Source of the DNA: Patescibacteria group bacterium
GTDB lineage: Bacteria; Patescibacteriota; Minisyncoccia; Minisyncoccales; GWA2-38-27
Assembly (NCBI GenBank): GCA_018830125.1
Contig: JAHJSY010000001.1
Location: forward strand, 1 to 37,148
DNA: 37,148 nucleotides
Reading direction: 5' to 3'
Under the pieces are notes generated by a model, which saw nothing but the letters and a program-made list of their open reading frames with translations, had not been told where the DNA came from and made no database searches. Position numbers and translations under genes: made by a program. Below, in pieces: positions 18,850 to 26,582 of this stretch. Within the stretch, counting starts at the first letter, position 1. The number at the start of each line of letters is the position of its first letter.

Positions 18850-19527
18850 ATGGAAAAATTAATTGTTGCTAATTGGAAGATGAATCCGGGGACTTGGCAA
18901 GAAGCTGAAGAGCTTTTTGGTGCGGTAAAAAAGACAGGAGCTGTTATTTGCCCTCCGTTTATATATTTAAAAAGTTTGGCTCCTTATGAAAATCTTGGGG
19001 CTCAAGATTGTTTTTATAGAGAGAAGGGGCCTTATACTGGAGAAATTTCTGTGACCATGCTTAAAGATTTGGGATGTAAATATATTATAATTGGCCATTC
19101 AGAAAGAAGAAAGTATTTTAATGAAACAGATGAAGATATAAATAAGAAAGTTAAAACTGTTATAGAAGCTGGGCTCATTCCAATAGTTTGTGTTGGAGAA
19201 ACAGAAGAAGAAAGAGAGAATAATAAAACGGAAGAAATCTTAGAAAAAGAAATAAGAGATGGTTTAGATGGAATTGATTATTCTAAGATAGTTATTGCCT
19301 ATGAGCCAATTTGGGCTATTGGAACAGGTAACGCTTGTGATATAGAAGAAGCCGAGAGAATGAAAGAAGTAATTCAAAAAATGACTTCTAAAAATATTAA
19401 GATAATATATGGCGGAAGTGCTAACGCTGACAATGCCGATGGTTATTTAAATCAAGCTAACTTTGATGGCCTCCTCGTCGGCGGTGCTTCCCTAAAACCA
19501 GATGAATTCAAAAGAATTACGGAATAA
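18850..19527 (+). CDS. tpiA: Triosephosphate isomerase
   Basis: VANWKMNP, IIGHSERRKYFNETDEDI, IAYEPIWAIGTG, YGGSANADNADGYL. Confidence 0.96.
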   Translation: MEKLIVANWKMNPGTWQEAEELFGAVKKTGAVICPPFIYLKSLAPYENLGAQDCFYREKGPYTGEISVTMLKDLGCKYIIIGHSERRKYFNETDEDINKKVKTVIEAGLIPIVCVGETEEERENNKTEEILEKEIRDGLDGIDYSKIVIAYEPIWAIGTGNACDIEEAERMKEVIQKMTSKNIKIIYGGSANADNADGYLNQANFDGLLVGGASLKPDEFKRITE

Positions 19528-21169
19528 GTTTTTAAAGTATTTTGAAGAAAGAGGGCATAAAATTGTGCCTTCTAGTTCTTTGATCCCGAAAGATAGCACT
19601 GTTTTATTAACAACAGCTGGAATGCAACAGTTTGTGCCTTATCTTTCTGGAGACCATGATGCTCTTAAGGAACTTGGCTCCTTGCATTTGGCTTCAGCCC
19701 AGAAGTGCTTTAGGGCTGTTGATATTGATGAAGTTGGAGATGATACTCATCATACTTTTTTTGAGATGCTTGGAAATTGGTCTATTGGCGTTAATGATAA
19801 AGGAGAATATTTTAAAGAAGGAGCTATTAAGTTTGCTCTTGGTTTTTTTGTTGACGAGCTTGGTTTGGATAAAGAGGAATTACATATAACGATATTTAAG
19901 GGAGATAAAGATATTCCCAAAGATGAAGAAGCAAAAAGAATATGGTTAGAAAATGGTATTTCAGAAGATAAGATTCAGGAAATGGGAATGGAAGATAACT
20001 TTTGGGGGCCAACTGCTCAAACGGGACCTTGTGGGCCTTCATCGGAAATCTACTATAATGGTGTTGAAATATGGAACTTAGTTTTCATGGAGTATAATAA
20101 AAAAGTTAATGGAAGCTTTGAAAAATTAGCTCAAACCAATATAGATACGGGTATTGGCTTTGAGAGATTGCTTTCTCTACTTAATGGTGTTGACTCTGCT
20201 TATGAAACAGACTTGTTTAAATCGGTTATCGAAAAGATTGAATCCAAAGATATAAAAACTTCAAGAATAATAGCCGACCATATTAGAGGAGCTTGTTTTC
20301 TAATTGCTGATGGAATTATTCCAAGCAATACAGAAAAAGGATATATTTTAAGAAGAATTTTAAGAAGAGCTATCAGATTTGGGAAATCAGTCGATTTAAT
20401 CGATGTCGCTAAGGTGGTTATTAATGAGTATAAAGATATATATCCTGAATTAGAAAATAATAACATTTTAGATGTTATTAGGGAAGAACAAGAAAAGTTT
20501 GGAAAAACTTTAGAAAATGGTCTTAAGCAATTTGAAAAATTAGATAAAATAACAGGGGACGATGCTTTTAATCTTTATCAAAGTTATGGATTCCCTTTTG
20601 AGCTTACGCAGGAATTAGCTGAAGAAAAGGGGATAGACGTTGATGAAAATGCTTTTAAAAATGCTTTTGAGAAACATCAGGAGCTTTCTCGGAAAGGAAT
20701 GGAGCAGAAATTTAAAGGAGGATTGGCTGATACTTCAGAGCAAACAACAAAATATCATACAGCCACCCACCTACTTTTATCGGCTTTAAGAGAGGTTTTA
20801 GATAAAGATGTTTCACAGAAGGGAAGCAATATTACGGCTGAAAGAATAAGGTTTGATTTTAATCATGATGCTAAGCTGACCGAGGAAGAAGTTAAGCGGA
20901 TTGAAGATTTAGTTAATGAGAGGATAAAAGATGATTTGGAAGTAAAGTTTGAAGAGATGCCTCTGGATCAGGCAAGAAGCGATGGGGCAGTTGGTGTTTT
21001 TGGAGAGAAATACGGAGATGTAGTTAAGGTTTACACTATCAATTCTTTCTCAAAAGAAATTTGTGGTGGTCCTCATGTTAAAAGAACTTCAGAATTAGGC
21101 CATTTCAAAATTACCAAACAAAAATCCCCCGGAGCCGGCATACGTCGCATCCGTGCAATTTTAGAATAA
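19502..21169 (+). CDS. alaS: Alanyl-tRNA synthetase, short form (555 aa)
   Basis: MNSKELRNKFLKYFEERGHKIVPSSSLIP; editing motifs HTATHLL and CGGPH; ends after editing domain, no C-Ala domain. Confidence 0.95.
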   Translation: MNSKELRNKFLKYFEERGHKIVPSSSLIPKDSTVLLTTAGMQQFVPYLSGDHDALKELGSLHLASAQKCFRAVDIDEVGDDTHHTFFEMLGNWSIGVNDKGEYFKEGAIKFALGFFVDELGLDKEELHITIFKGDKDIPKDEEAKRIWLENGISEDKIQEMGMEDNFWGPTAQTGPCGPSSEIYYNGVEIWNLVFMEYNKKVNGSFEKLAQTNIDTGIGFERLLSLLNGVDSAYETDLFKSVIEKIESKDIKTSRIIADHIRGACFLIADGIIPSNTEKGYILRRILRRAIRFGKSVDLIDVAKVVINEYKDIYPELENNNILDVIREEQEKFGKTLENGLKQFEKLDKITGDDAFNLYQSYGFPFELTQELAEEKGIDVDENAFKNAFEKHQELSRKGMEQKFKGGLADTSEQTTKYHTATHLLLSALREVLDKDVSQKGSNITAERIRFDFNHDAKLTEEEVKRIEDLVNERIKDDLEVKFEEMPLDQARSDGAVGVFGEKYGDVVKVYTINSFSKEICGGPHVKRTSELGHFKITKQKSPGAGIRRIRAILE

Positions 21170-21176
21170 TGCTAAA

Positions 21177-21236
21177 GAAATGTTAATCACTCGGTGTCGA
21201 ACACCGCAGTGTTAGTCACCGAGTGTTGAACATTTC
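21177..21236. repeat. Nested hairpin repeat, copy 2
   Basis: GAAATGTT-aat-CACTCGGTG-tcg-AACAC-cgca-GTGTT-agt-CACCGAGTG-ttg-AACATTTC. Confidence 0.85.
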
Positions 21237-21256
21237 TGTGAAAATGTATAAATATT

Positions 21257-21436
21257 ATGAAAAAAGATTCGAAAATTAAAAAAAATGTAGAAATAGTTCA
21301 AGAGATGCAGGATGAGATATTTAGAAAAATGTCTGCAAGTAGGAAAATAGAGCTTGGTTCTGGAATGTGGAGATTAGCAAAATCTTTAACAAATAACGAT
21401 GTTTTATGGAAGAAAAAGATCCAGGGCAAGTATTAA
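21257..21436 (+). CDS. 59-aa small protein, candidate partner of the nucleotidyltransferase
   Basis: MKKDSKIKKNVEIVQEMQDEIFRKMSASRKIELGSGMWRLAKSLTNNDVLWKKKIQGKY*; 31-nt overlap with next ORF. Confidence 0.65.
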   Translation: MKKDSKIKKNVEIVQEMQDEIFRKMSASRKIELGSGMWRLAKSLTNNDVLWKKKIQGKY

Positions 21437-21984
21437 TTGAAGTCACAGACATTCTTCATGAATTAAATATCCCATATATTATTACTGGCGGGATGGCTGT
21501 TTTAATTTGGGGAAGACCTAGATTTACAGCGGATGTTGATATAATAGTTGAGTTGGATTATGGGAATGTTGATAATTTAACAAAAGCCCTGTTAATGCTC
21601 GGTGAAGCAAGTTATATCGACAAAGGTATGATAAAGGAAGCTTTGGAAAGCGAAGGAGAGTTTAATTTTATTCATGGGGATTCGGGTATCAAGGTAGATT
21701 TTTGGATTTTGAAGAAAAATGATCCTTTTGACTCAAGCAGAATTAAAAGAAAGGTAGTTAAAAGTATTGCCAATAAAAAAATTTATTTCTCTTCCGCTGA
21801 AGATTTAATTTTAAGTAAATTGGATTGGTATCAACAGAGTCAGTCAACTCGTCACTTAGAAGATATCGAATCAGTTTTACATGTTTCTGGAAAAAAACTG
21901 GATATGGACTATTTAAATAAATGGACAAAGAAATTAGGATTTTCAGAGGATTTTAATAAAATCTTAAACTCCAAAAAATATTAA
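21406..21984 (+). CDS. Nucleotidyltransferase (AbiEii/DUF6036-like)
   Basis: IPYIITGGMAVLIWGRPRFTADVDIIVEL; FSSAEDLILSKLDWYQQSQSTRHLEDI. Confidence 0.75.
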   Translation: MEEKDPGQVLIEVTDILHELNIPYIITGGMAVLIWGRPRFTADVDIIVELDYGNVDNLTKALLMLGEASYIDKGMIKEALESEGEFNFIHGDSGIKVDFWILKKNDPFDSSRIKRKVVKSIANKKIYFSSAEDLILSKLDWYQQSQSTRHLEDIESVLHVSGKKLDMDYLNKWTKKLGFSEDFNKILNSKKY

Positions 21985-22009
21985 GCTTGGTAAAACTTCT
22001 TCTATGGGG

Positions 22010-22062
22010 TATAATATATTAATGAGAGATTTTTTTTGGGGAAAAAGGGAGAAACCCTTTCT
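22010..22062 (+). repeat. pilM-like 5'-end repeat, copy A
   Basis: TATAATATATTAATGAGAGATTTTTTTTGGGGAAAAAGGGAGAAACCCTTTCT, identical to 23272-23324. Confidence 0.9.
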
Positions 22063-22114
22063 TGTTTTAGTAATATTGAGTTGACTAGCCAATATAATTT
22101 TATATAATTAAAAT

Positions 22115-22417
22115 ATGACAGACACTAAACAAATTGTTAAAAATTTAAAAAAATATAAGCCAGAAAAAATTATTCTTTTTGGTAGTCATGCTTGGGGGAA
22201 ACCAAATGCATCAAGTGATGTAGATATTTTGGTTATTAAAAATTCTAAACTACCTAAACGTTTTAGAACAACTCAGGCAGAAAAATTCTTAAGTAAATTT
22301 CCTCATCCAACAGATGTTATAGTTTATACTCCACAAGAAATAGAAGAAAGGATAAAAATGGGAGATTTTTTTATTAATTTAATCTTAGAAAAAGGGCAAG
22401 TTTTATATGAAAAATAA
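22115..22417 (+). CDS. MNT-type nucleotidyltransferase (MntA-like antitoxin family)
   Basis: IILFGSHAWGKPNASSDVDILVI (GSxAxGxxxxxSDxD). Confidence 0.8.
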   Translation: MTDTKQIVKNLKKYKPEKIILFGSHAWGKPNASSDVDILVIKNSKLPKRFRTTQAEKFLSKFPHPTDVIVYTPQEIEERIKMGDFFINLILEKGQVLYEK

Positions 22418-22420
22418 TCA

Positions 22421-22537
22421 TGTGCAACTCGTTATCCTGGAGATATTGAAAAATATTCATGGGAAGAAGTAAAACAAGCATTAAAAGCAGTAGATGATGC
22501 AAGGGATAAAATTCTAAAAATTTGCAAAATTTTTTGA
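22421..22537 (+). pseudogene. Remnant of a HEPN-domain protein C-terminus
   Basis: Frame reads CATRYPGDIEKYSWEEVKQALKAVDDARDKILKICKIF* with no start or upstream HEPN region, directly after the MNT gene. Confidence 0.6.
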
Positions 22538-22584
22538 AGTAGGTTTTTTAACAAGAAAACCTTTGTTAAATTTCTTCTACGGGG

Positions 22585-22649
22585 TATAATATACTAATGA
22601 GAGAATTATTTTGGAAAAAAGGGGGAAAGCCCTTTCTGGTTTTGGATAG
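22585..22649 (+). repeat. pilM-like 5'-end repeat, copy B (diverged)
   Basis: TATAATATACTAATGAGAGAATTATTTTGGAAAAAAGGGGGAAAGCCCTTTCTGGTTTTGGATA. Confidence 0.85.
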
Positions 22650-22674
22650 AAAATAAAAAAGTATTAAGATATAA

Positions 22675-23112
22675 ATGGCTTATCAAATTGACCAATCGGG
22701 TAAAGTTGAAGACACAAATAAATTAACCATTGTTGCTTTAGCCAATGGCAGAGTTAAGAGTTTAAAAATTAGTGCTGTAGAAAAACAAAAACTAATTAAA
22801 ATAATGCGCATACATGATTATCCTAAAAAGACATTTATTTATAAAATTTTTGCTAGCTTAATATTTTTGTTACTAAAAAATGAAAGAATAGAAGGAATTA
22901 TAATCGATAATGAATACCCAGGACACCAAGCAATAATTAAAGATGTTTTACAACGTCTCTTCAAAAAGAAAAATAAACAGGCACCTGAAATAATGTTTGC
23001 TGAAATAGGTAAGAAAAGTATTGCTCACAAGGTGGCATTAGAAGTATTTAGAGGAAAAAGAAAGCCAGATATTATAATAGGGGCAGATGATGTGATAAAA
23101 CTTTTATACTAA
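22675..23112 (+). CDS. Conserved-looking hypothetical protein (possible RNase H-like fold)
   Basis: MAYQIDQSGKVEDTNKLTIVALANGRVKSLKI...IEGIIIDNEYPGHQAIIKDVLQRLF... Confidence 0.6.
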   Translation: MAYQIDQSGKVEDTNKLTIVALANGRVKSLKISAVEKQKLIKIMRIHDYPKKTFIYKIFASLIFLLLKNERIEGIIIDNEYPGHQAIIKDVLQRLFKKKNKQAPEIMFAEIGKKSIAHKVALEVFRGKRKPDIIIGADDVIKLLY

Positions 23113-23201
23113 AAAAGCGAGCAAGAGCTCCTGCTCCAGGCAGGAGAATCCTTAGCTCAGACCGCCAGTTACGAACGGTGGTCACTAAGGCAATGTTCGC
23201 T
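23111..23201 (-). ncRNA. Structured small RNA candidate (~91 nt)
   Basis: TTGACA-16-TATACT promoter just upstream; 7-bp closing stem AGCGAAC/GCTCGCT; two internal arms; ends GCTCGCTTTTTT. Confidence 0.65.
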
Positions 23202-23207
23202 ACTTTA

Positions 23208-23235
23208 AGTATAGCATAACCAGAAACCCTGTCAA
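23208..23235 (-). promoter_or_regulatory. Consensus-like promoter for the sRNA candidate
   Basis: Minus strand TTGACA (23235-23230), 16-bp spacer, TATACT (23213-23208). Confidence 0.75.
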
Positions 23236-23271
23236 GTCTTTAAAATGTTTTGTTTTATCTCTTATAAATGA

Positions 23272-23324
23272 TATAATATATTAATGAGAGATTTTTTTTG
23301 GGGAAAAAGGGAGAAACCCTTTCT
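23272..23324 (+). repeat. pilM-like 5'-end repeat, copy C (in the intact gene)
   Basis: Identical 53 bp to 22010-22062; spans -10 box, start codon and first codons. Confidence 0.9.
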
Positions 23325-24045
23325 GGTTTTGGATGTTGAAGATGATTCAATAAAGAGTTTGATTTTGAGAAAAGATAAAAATAAGCTAGTTCTTTTAGGA
23401 AATGCTTTGGAAAGATACGGTGAGAATGATTTGAAAGAGAAAATCTTAAAAGCGATTGAAGGATCATATAATAACTACATATTTTTTTCTAATAAGCAAG
23501 AAAGAAATAAATATACTTGGCAGAATATTCCTGTTTTACTTGGCTTACCCTCAAGTGTGTTGAAAGCAAGGGTTATTTCATGCAATTTTAATCGTAATAA
23601 CCGTTCAAAAATATCCAAGAAAGAAGAAGTAGAGATTTTAAAAAAAGCTCTTAGGATGGTTAAGAGCAAGATCGGGAATGAGTTTGTTAGGGATTTTGGT
23701 ATTTTGCCCGAAGATATTAGATACACAAATTTTAAGATTTTAGAGACAGATATTAATGGTTACTTGGTTTCCAATCTTTTTGGTTTCGAGGGGCAAAATT
23801 TAAACCTCAAAGTTTTAGCAACCTTTATTCCTCAAAACGATCTTATCAATATTAAATCAACGCTTGATAGTTTAGGGATTAAAGTTTCTAAAATAATGCA
23901 TATAGCAGAGGCCCTGTCAGAATCAGGTGATAAGGTTATTTATCCAAAAGATTTAAAAAATATTAAAAATTTATCAAGAAAGTTGGAGAATTCATCATAT
24001 ACTCCAACTCTATTGATGTCATACTATGCAAAAGAAATTCTTTGA
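23284..24045 (+). CDS. PilM/FtsA-like protein, short
   Basis: MRDFFWGKREKPFLVLDVEDDSIKSLILRKDKNKLVLLG; VLLGLPSSVLKARVISCNF. Confidence 0.55.
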   Translation: MRDFFWGKREKPFLVLDVEDDSIKSLILRKDKNKLVLLGNALERYGENDLKEKILKAIEGSYNNYIFFSNKQERNKYTWQNIPVLLGLPSSVLKARVISCNFNRNNRSKISKKEEVEILKKALRMVKSKIGNEFVRDFGILPEDIRYTNFKILETDINGYLVSNLFGFEGQNLNLKVLATFIPQNDLINIKSTLDSLGIKVSKIMHIAEALSESGDKVIYPKDLKNIKNLSRKLENSSYTPTLLMSYYAKEIL

Positions 24046-25288
24046 TATTATACCACCAAAGGAGGAAGTGACCGAGTCACTTTTAACCGAAAAAAGTGAC
24101 TCGGTCACTTTGGAGCCAGTGGCGGTTGTTAAGGAGAAAAGGCACTCCCGTTTTCCAAAAGCATTGATCGGCGTAGTAACTATCGCAGTTTTAGCTTTAA
24201 TCGTAGTTTTCTTTTTGCCTAATGATGTTGAAATTAAAGTTTGGCCGGTAATGAGAGACGTAGCTTTCACAGAAACAGTCATTATTGATTTAAATACCGC
24301 AGAAGTTGATTTAGAAAATAATATTATTCCTGGTCAAATTGTTAATAGTGAAAAAACTGGATCTCAAGAGTTTAGTTCTACTGGGACAGCAATCAAAGAA
24401 TCAAAAGCCGAAGGAACAATCACGGTCTATAATGCCTATTCTTCGTCTTCTCGGTCGTTAGTTGTTTCGCGTTTTGTTTCGGCAGACGGAAAACTATTTT
24501 GGTCAACAAGGAAAATAACTATCCCAGGATATCATTATGAAGGAGGCAAGCTTATTCCTGGCGAAAAAGAAGTTGAAGTTATAGCAGCCGAGGCGGGTCC
24601 AGAATATAATATTTCAGCAACCACTTTTGCCTTACCAGCTTTAGCCGGAACAGCTTTGTATACCACTATCTATGCTAAATCATTCTCTCCGATGATGGGA
24701 GGATATGAGGGAAAAGTTGGCCAGGTTACTCAAGACGATTTAGACAATGCTGAAAATATCCTAGCAGAAAAGCTAAAATCAGAAAACGCAGATCAATTGA
24801 CAAAATCTTTAGAAGAAGATTTTATGCTACCAAGCGAAACAATAATTAATGACATTTCAAATATTAAAAGTTCTCAATTGGTTGGGGCTAAGGTTGATTC
24901 GTTTAATCTTGAAGCGGGAATAAAATCAACTGGCCTGGCTTTTAGAAAATCGGATATAGATGATTTTGTTTTGGCGAACATTAATTTGAATATTAAGCAG
25001 GATCACGTAATCAAAGAAGGAACTTTGGAAATAGAGTATGTTTTAGAAGAAGTAGATTTAGAAACCGGACAAATGATTATTCGATTAGAGGTTAGCGCTA
25101 AAAGCCATGCGGATATTGATTTGGAAACTTTAAAGAAGGCCATTATAGGTAAATCATTCAAGGAGACAGAAATATTCTTAAATAGTTTGCCAGAAATAGA
25201 TAGAATTGAGTTAAATACGGGTTTATCACTAAAGAAAACAATCCCAGAGGACATGAGTAAAGTAGAAGTGTTGTTGGGACTTGACTAA
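24026..25288 (+). CDS. Membrane-anchored baseplate J-like family protein
   Basis: N-terminal TM; IKESKAEGTITVYNAYSSSSRSLVVSRFVSADGKLFWSTRKITIPG...GEKEVEVIAAEAGPEYNI. Confidence 0.6.
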   Translation: MQKKFFDIIPPKEEVTESLLTEKSDSVTLEPVAVVKEKRHSRFPKALIGVVTIAVLALIVVFFLPNDVEIKVWPVMRDVAFTETVIIDLNTAEVDLENNIIPGQIVNSEKTGSQEFSSTGTAIKESKAEGTITVYNAYSSSSRSLVVSRFVSADGKLFWSTRKITIPGYHYEGGKLIPGEKEVEVIAAEAGPEYNISATTFALPALAGTALYTTIYAKSFSPMMGGYEGKVGQVTQDDLDNAENILAEKLKSENADQLTKSLEEDFMLPSETIINDISNIKSSQLVGAKVDSFNLEAGIKSTGLAFRKSDIDDFVLANINLNIKQDHVIKEGTLEIEYVLEEVDLETGQMIIRLEVSAKSHADIDLETLKKAIIGKSFKETEIFLNSLPEIDRIELNTGLSLKKTIPEDMSKVEVLLGLD

Positions 25289-25321
25289 ATTATTAGATTT
25301 TGTTAAACTTATTAATCATAA

Positions 25322-25546
25322 ATGGATAATCAAAATAAAAATATATTAAGAAAACAGGGCACTGTTCTGGAGGCCTTACCGAGTACTCATTTCAAAATAG
25401 AATTGGAAGATGGGAAAGTTGTTATTGCTCATCTTGCCGGCAAAATGAGAATGTTTCGCATTAAGATTTTACCAGGAGACAATGTAACAGTTGAAATGAG
25501 TCCTTATGATGAAACCCGAGGTAGGATAGTGTATAGAGGAAGGTAA
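25322..25546 (+). CDS. infA: Translation initiation factor IF-1
   Basis: [51 protein letters not shown]. Confidence 0.96.
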   Translation: MDNQNKNILRKQGTVLEALPSTHFKIELEDGKVVIAHLAGKMRMFRIKILPGDNVTVEMSPYDETRGRIVYRGR

Positions 25547-25612
25547 AACCTGACACCAATACACTAATAATTCACCAATGTCACTAATATCCGTATATTG
25601 GTATCGTGTATT

Positions 25613-25729
25613 ATGAAAGTAAGATCATCGGTTAAGAAAATTTGCAGAGATTGTAAAATCGTCCGAAGAAAGGGACGAGTTTATGTCATTTGTAAAAAGA
25701 ATCCAAGACATAAACAGCGCCAAGGATAA
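25613..25729 (+). CDS. rpmJ: 50S ribosomal protein L36
   Basis: [38 protein letters not shown] (38 aa, zinc type); below the ORF-track cutoff. Confidence 0.95.
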   Translation: MKVRSSVKKICRDCKIVRRKGRVYVICKKNPRHKQRQG

Positions 25730-25733
25730 ACTT

Positions 25734-26123
25734 ATGCCAAGAATAGTCGGAGTAAACATTCCACAAGATAAAAAAATAGATATTGCCTTAACCTATATTT
25801 TCGGGATAGGTTCTTCTTTGAGTAAAAAGGTTTTGAAAGAATCTGGAATTAATCCTAAAACCAAAGCTTCTGAATTGACGCCAGAGGATCTTAATAAGCT
25901 CAAAGAAATTATTGAGAAGAAATATAGAATTGAAGGCGACCTTAGAAAAGATTTGATGATTAACATTAGAAGATTAAAGGATGTCGGTTCTTGGAGGGGA
26001 AGTCGTCATAGTAAAAAATTGCCAGTAAGAGGTCAAAGAACCAAAACCAACAATAGAACTGTTCGTGGTAATATTAGAAAAACTGTTGGTTCTGGAAGAA
26101 AGGCAGCTCCTGGTCCTAAATAA
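25734..26123 (+). CDS. rpsM: 30S ribosomal protein S13
   Basis: MPRIVGVNIPQDKKIDIALTYIFGIGSSLSKKVL; ATG at 25734 preferred. Confidence 0.96.
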   Translation: MPRIVGVNIPQDKKIDIALTYIFGIGSSLSKKVLKESGINPKTKASELTPEDLNKLKEIIEKKYRIEGDLRKDLMINIRRLKDVGSWRGSRHSKKLPVRGQRTKTNNRTVRGNIRKTVGSGRKAAPGPK

Positions 26124-26128
26124 TAATT

Positions 26129-26578
26129 ATGGGTAAAAAACGTATTATTCAAAAAACTGAAGAAGAGTTGATAAAGGAAAGAGAAAAGGTTGAAGCTGGC
26201 GTCAAAGATGTAAAAACCAAAGCCGTATCTGGAACAAGAGAGGGTCGTATTTATATTTCATCTTCATATAATAATACGATAATTACTTTAACAGACGAGA
26301 AGGGAAATAAATTAACTGCTGCTAGTGCTGGGTCAATTGGATTTAAGGGGGCTAAAAAGGCTACTCCCTTTGCTGCTTCAAAGGTGGCTGAAGGAGTTTC
26401 TTTAACAGCCAAAAAATTAAGAATAGAAAGAGTAGCTATACTTGTTAAGGGAATTGGTTCTGGAAGGGATTCAGCTATTAGATCTTTAGCTGGTCATGGT
26501 TTAGAGATTATATCAGTGGAGGATGTTACGCCGGTTCCTCACAATGGTTGTCGTCCGCGTAAGGTAAGAAGGGTATAA
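26129..26578 (+). CDS. rpsK: 30S ribosomal protein S11
   Basis: GRIYISSSYNNTIITLTDEKGN...VTPVPHNGCRPRKVRRV. Confidence 0.97.
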   Translation: MGKKRIIQKTEEELIKEREKVEAGVKDVKTKAVSGTREGRIYISSSYNNTIITLTDEKGNKLTAASAGSIGFKGAKKATPFAASKVAEGVSLTAKKLRIERVAILVKGIGSGRDSAIRSLAGHGLEIISVEDVTPVPHNGCRPRKVRRV

Positions 26579-26582
26579 TATT

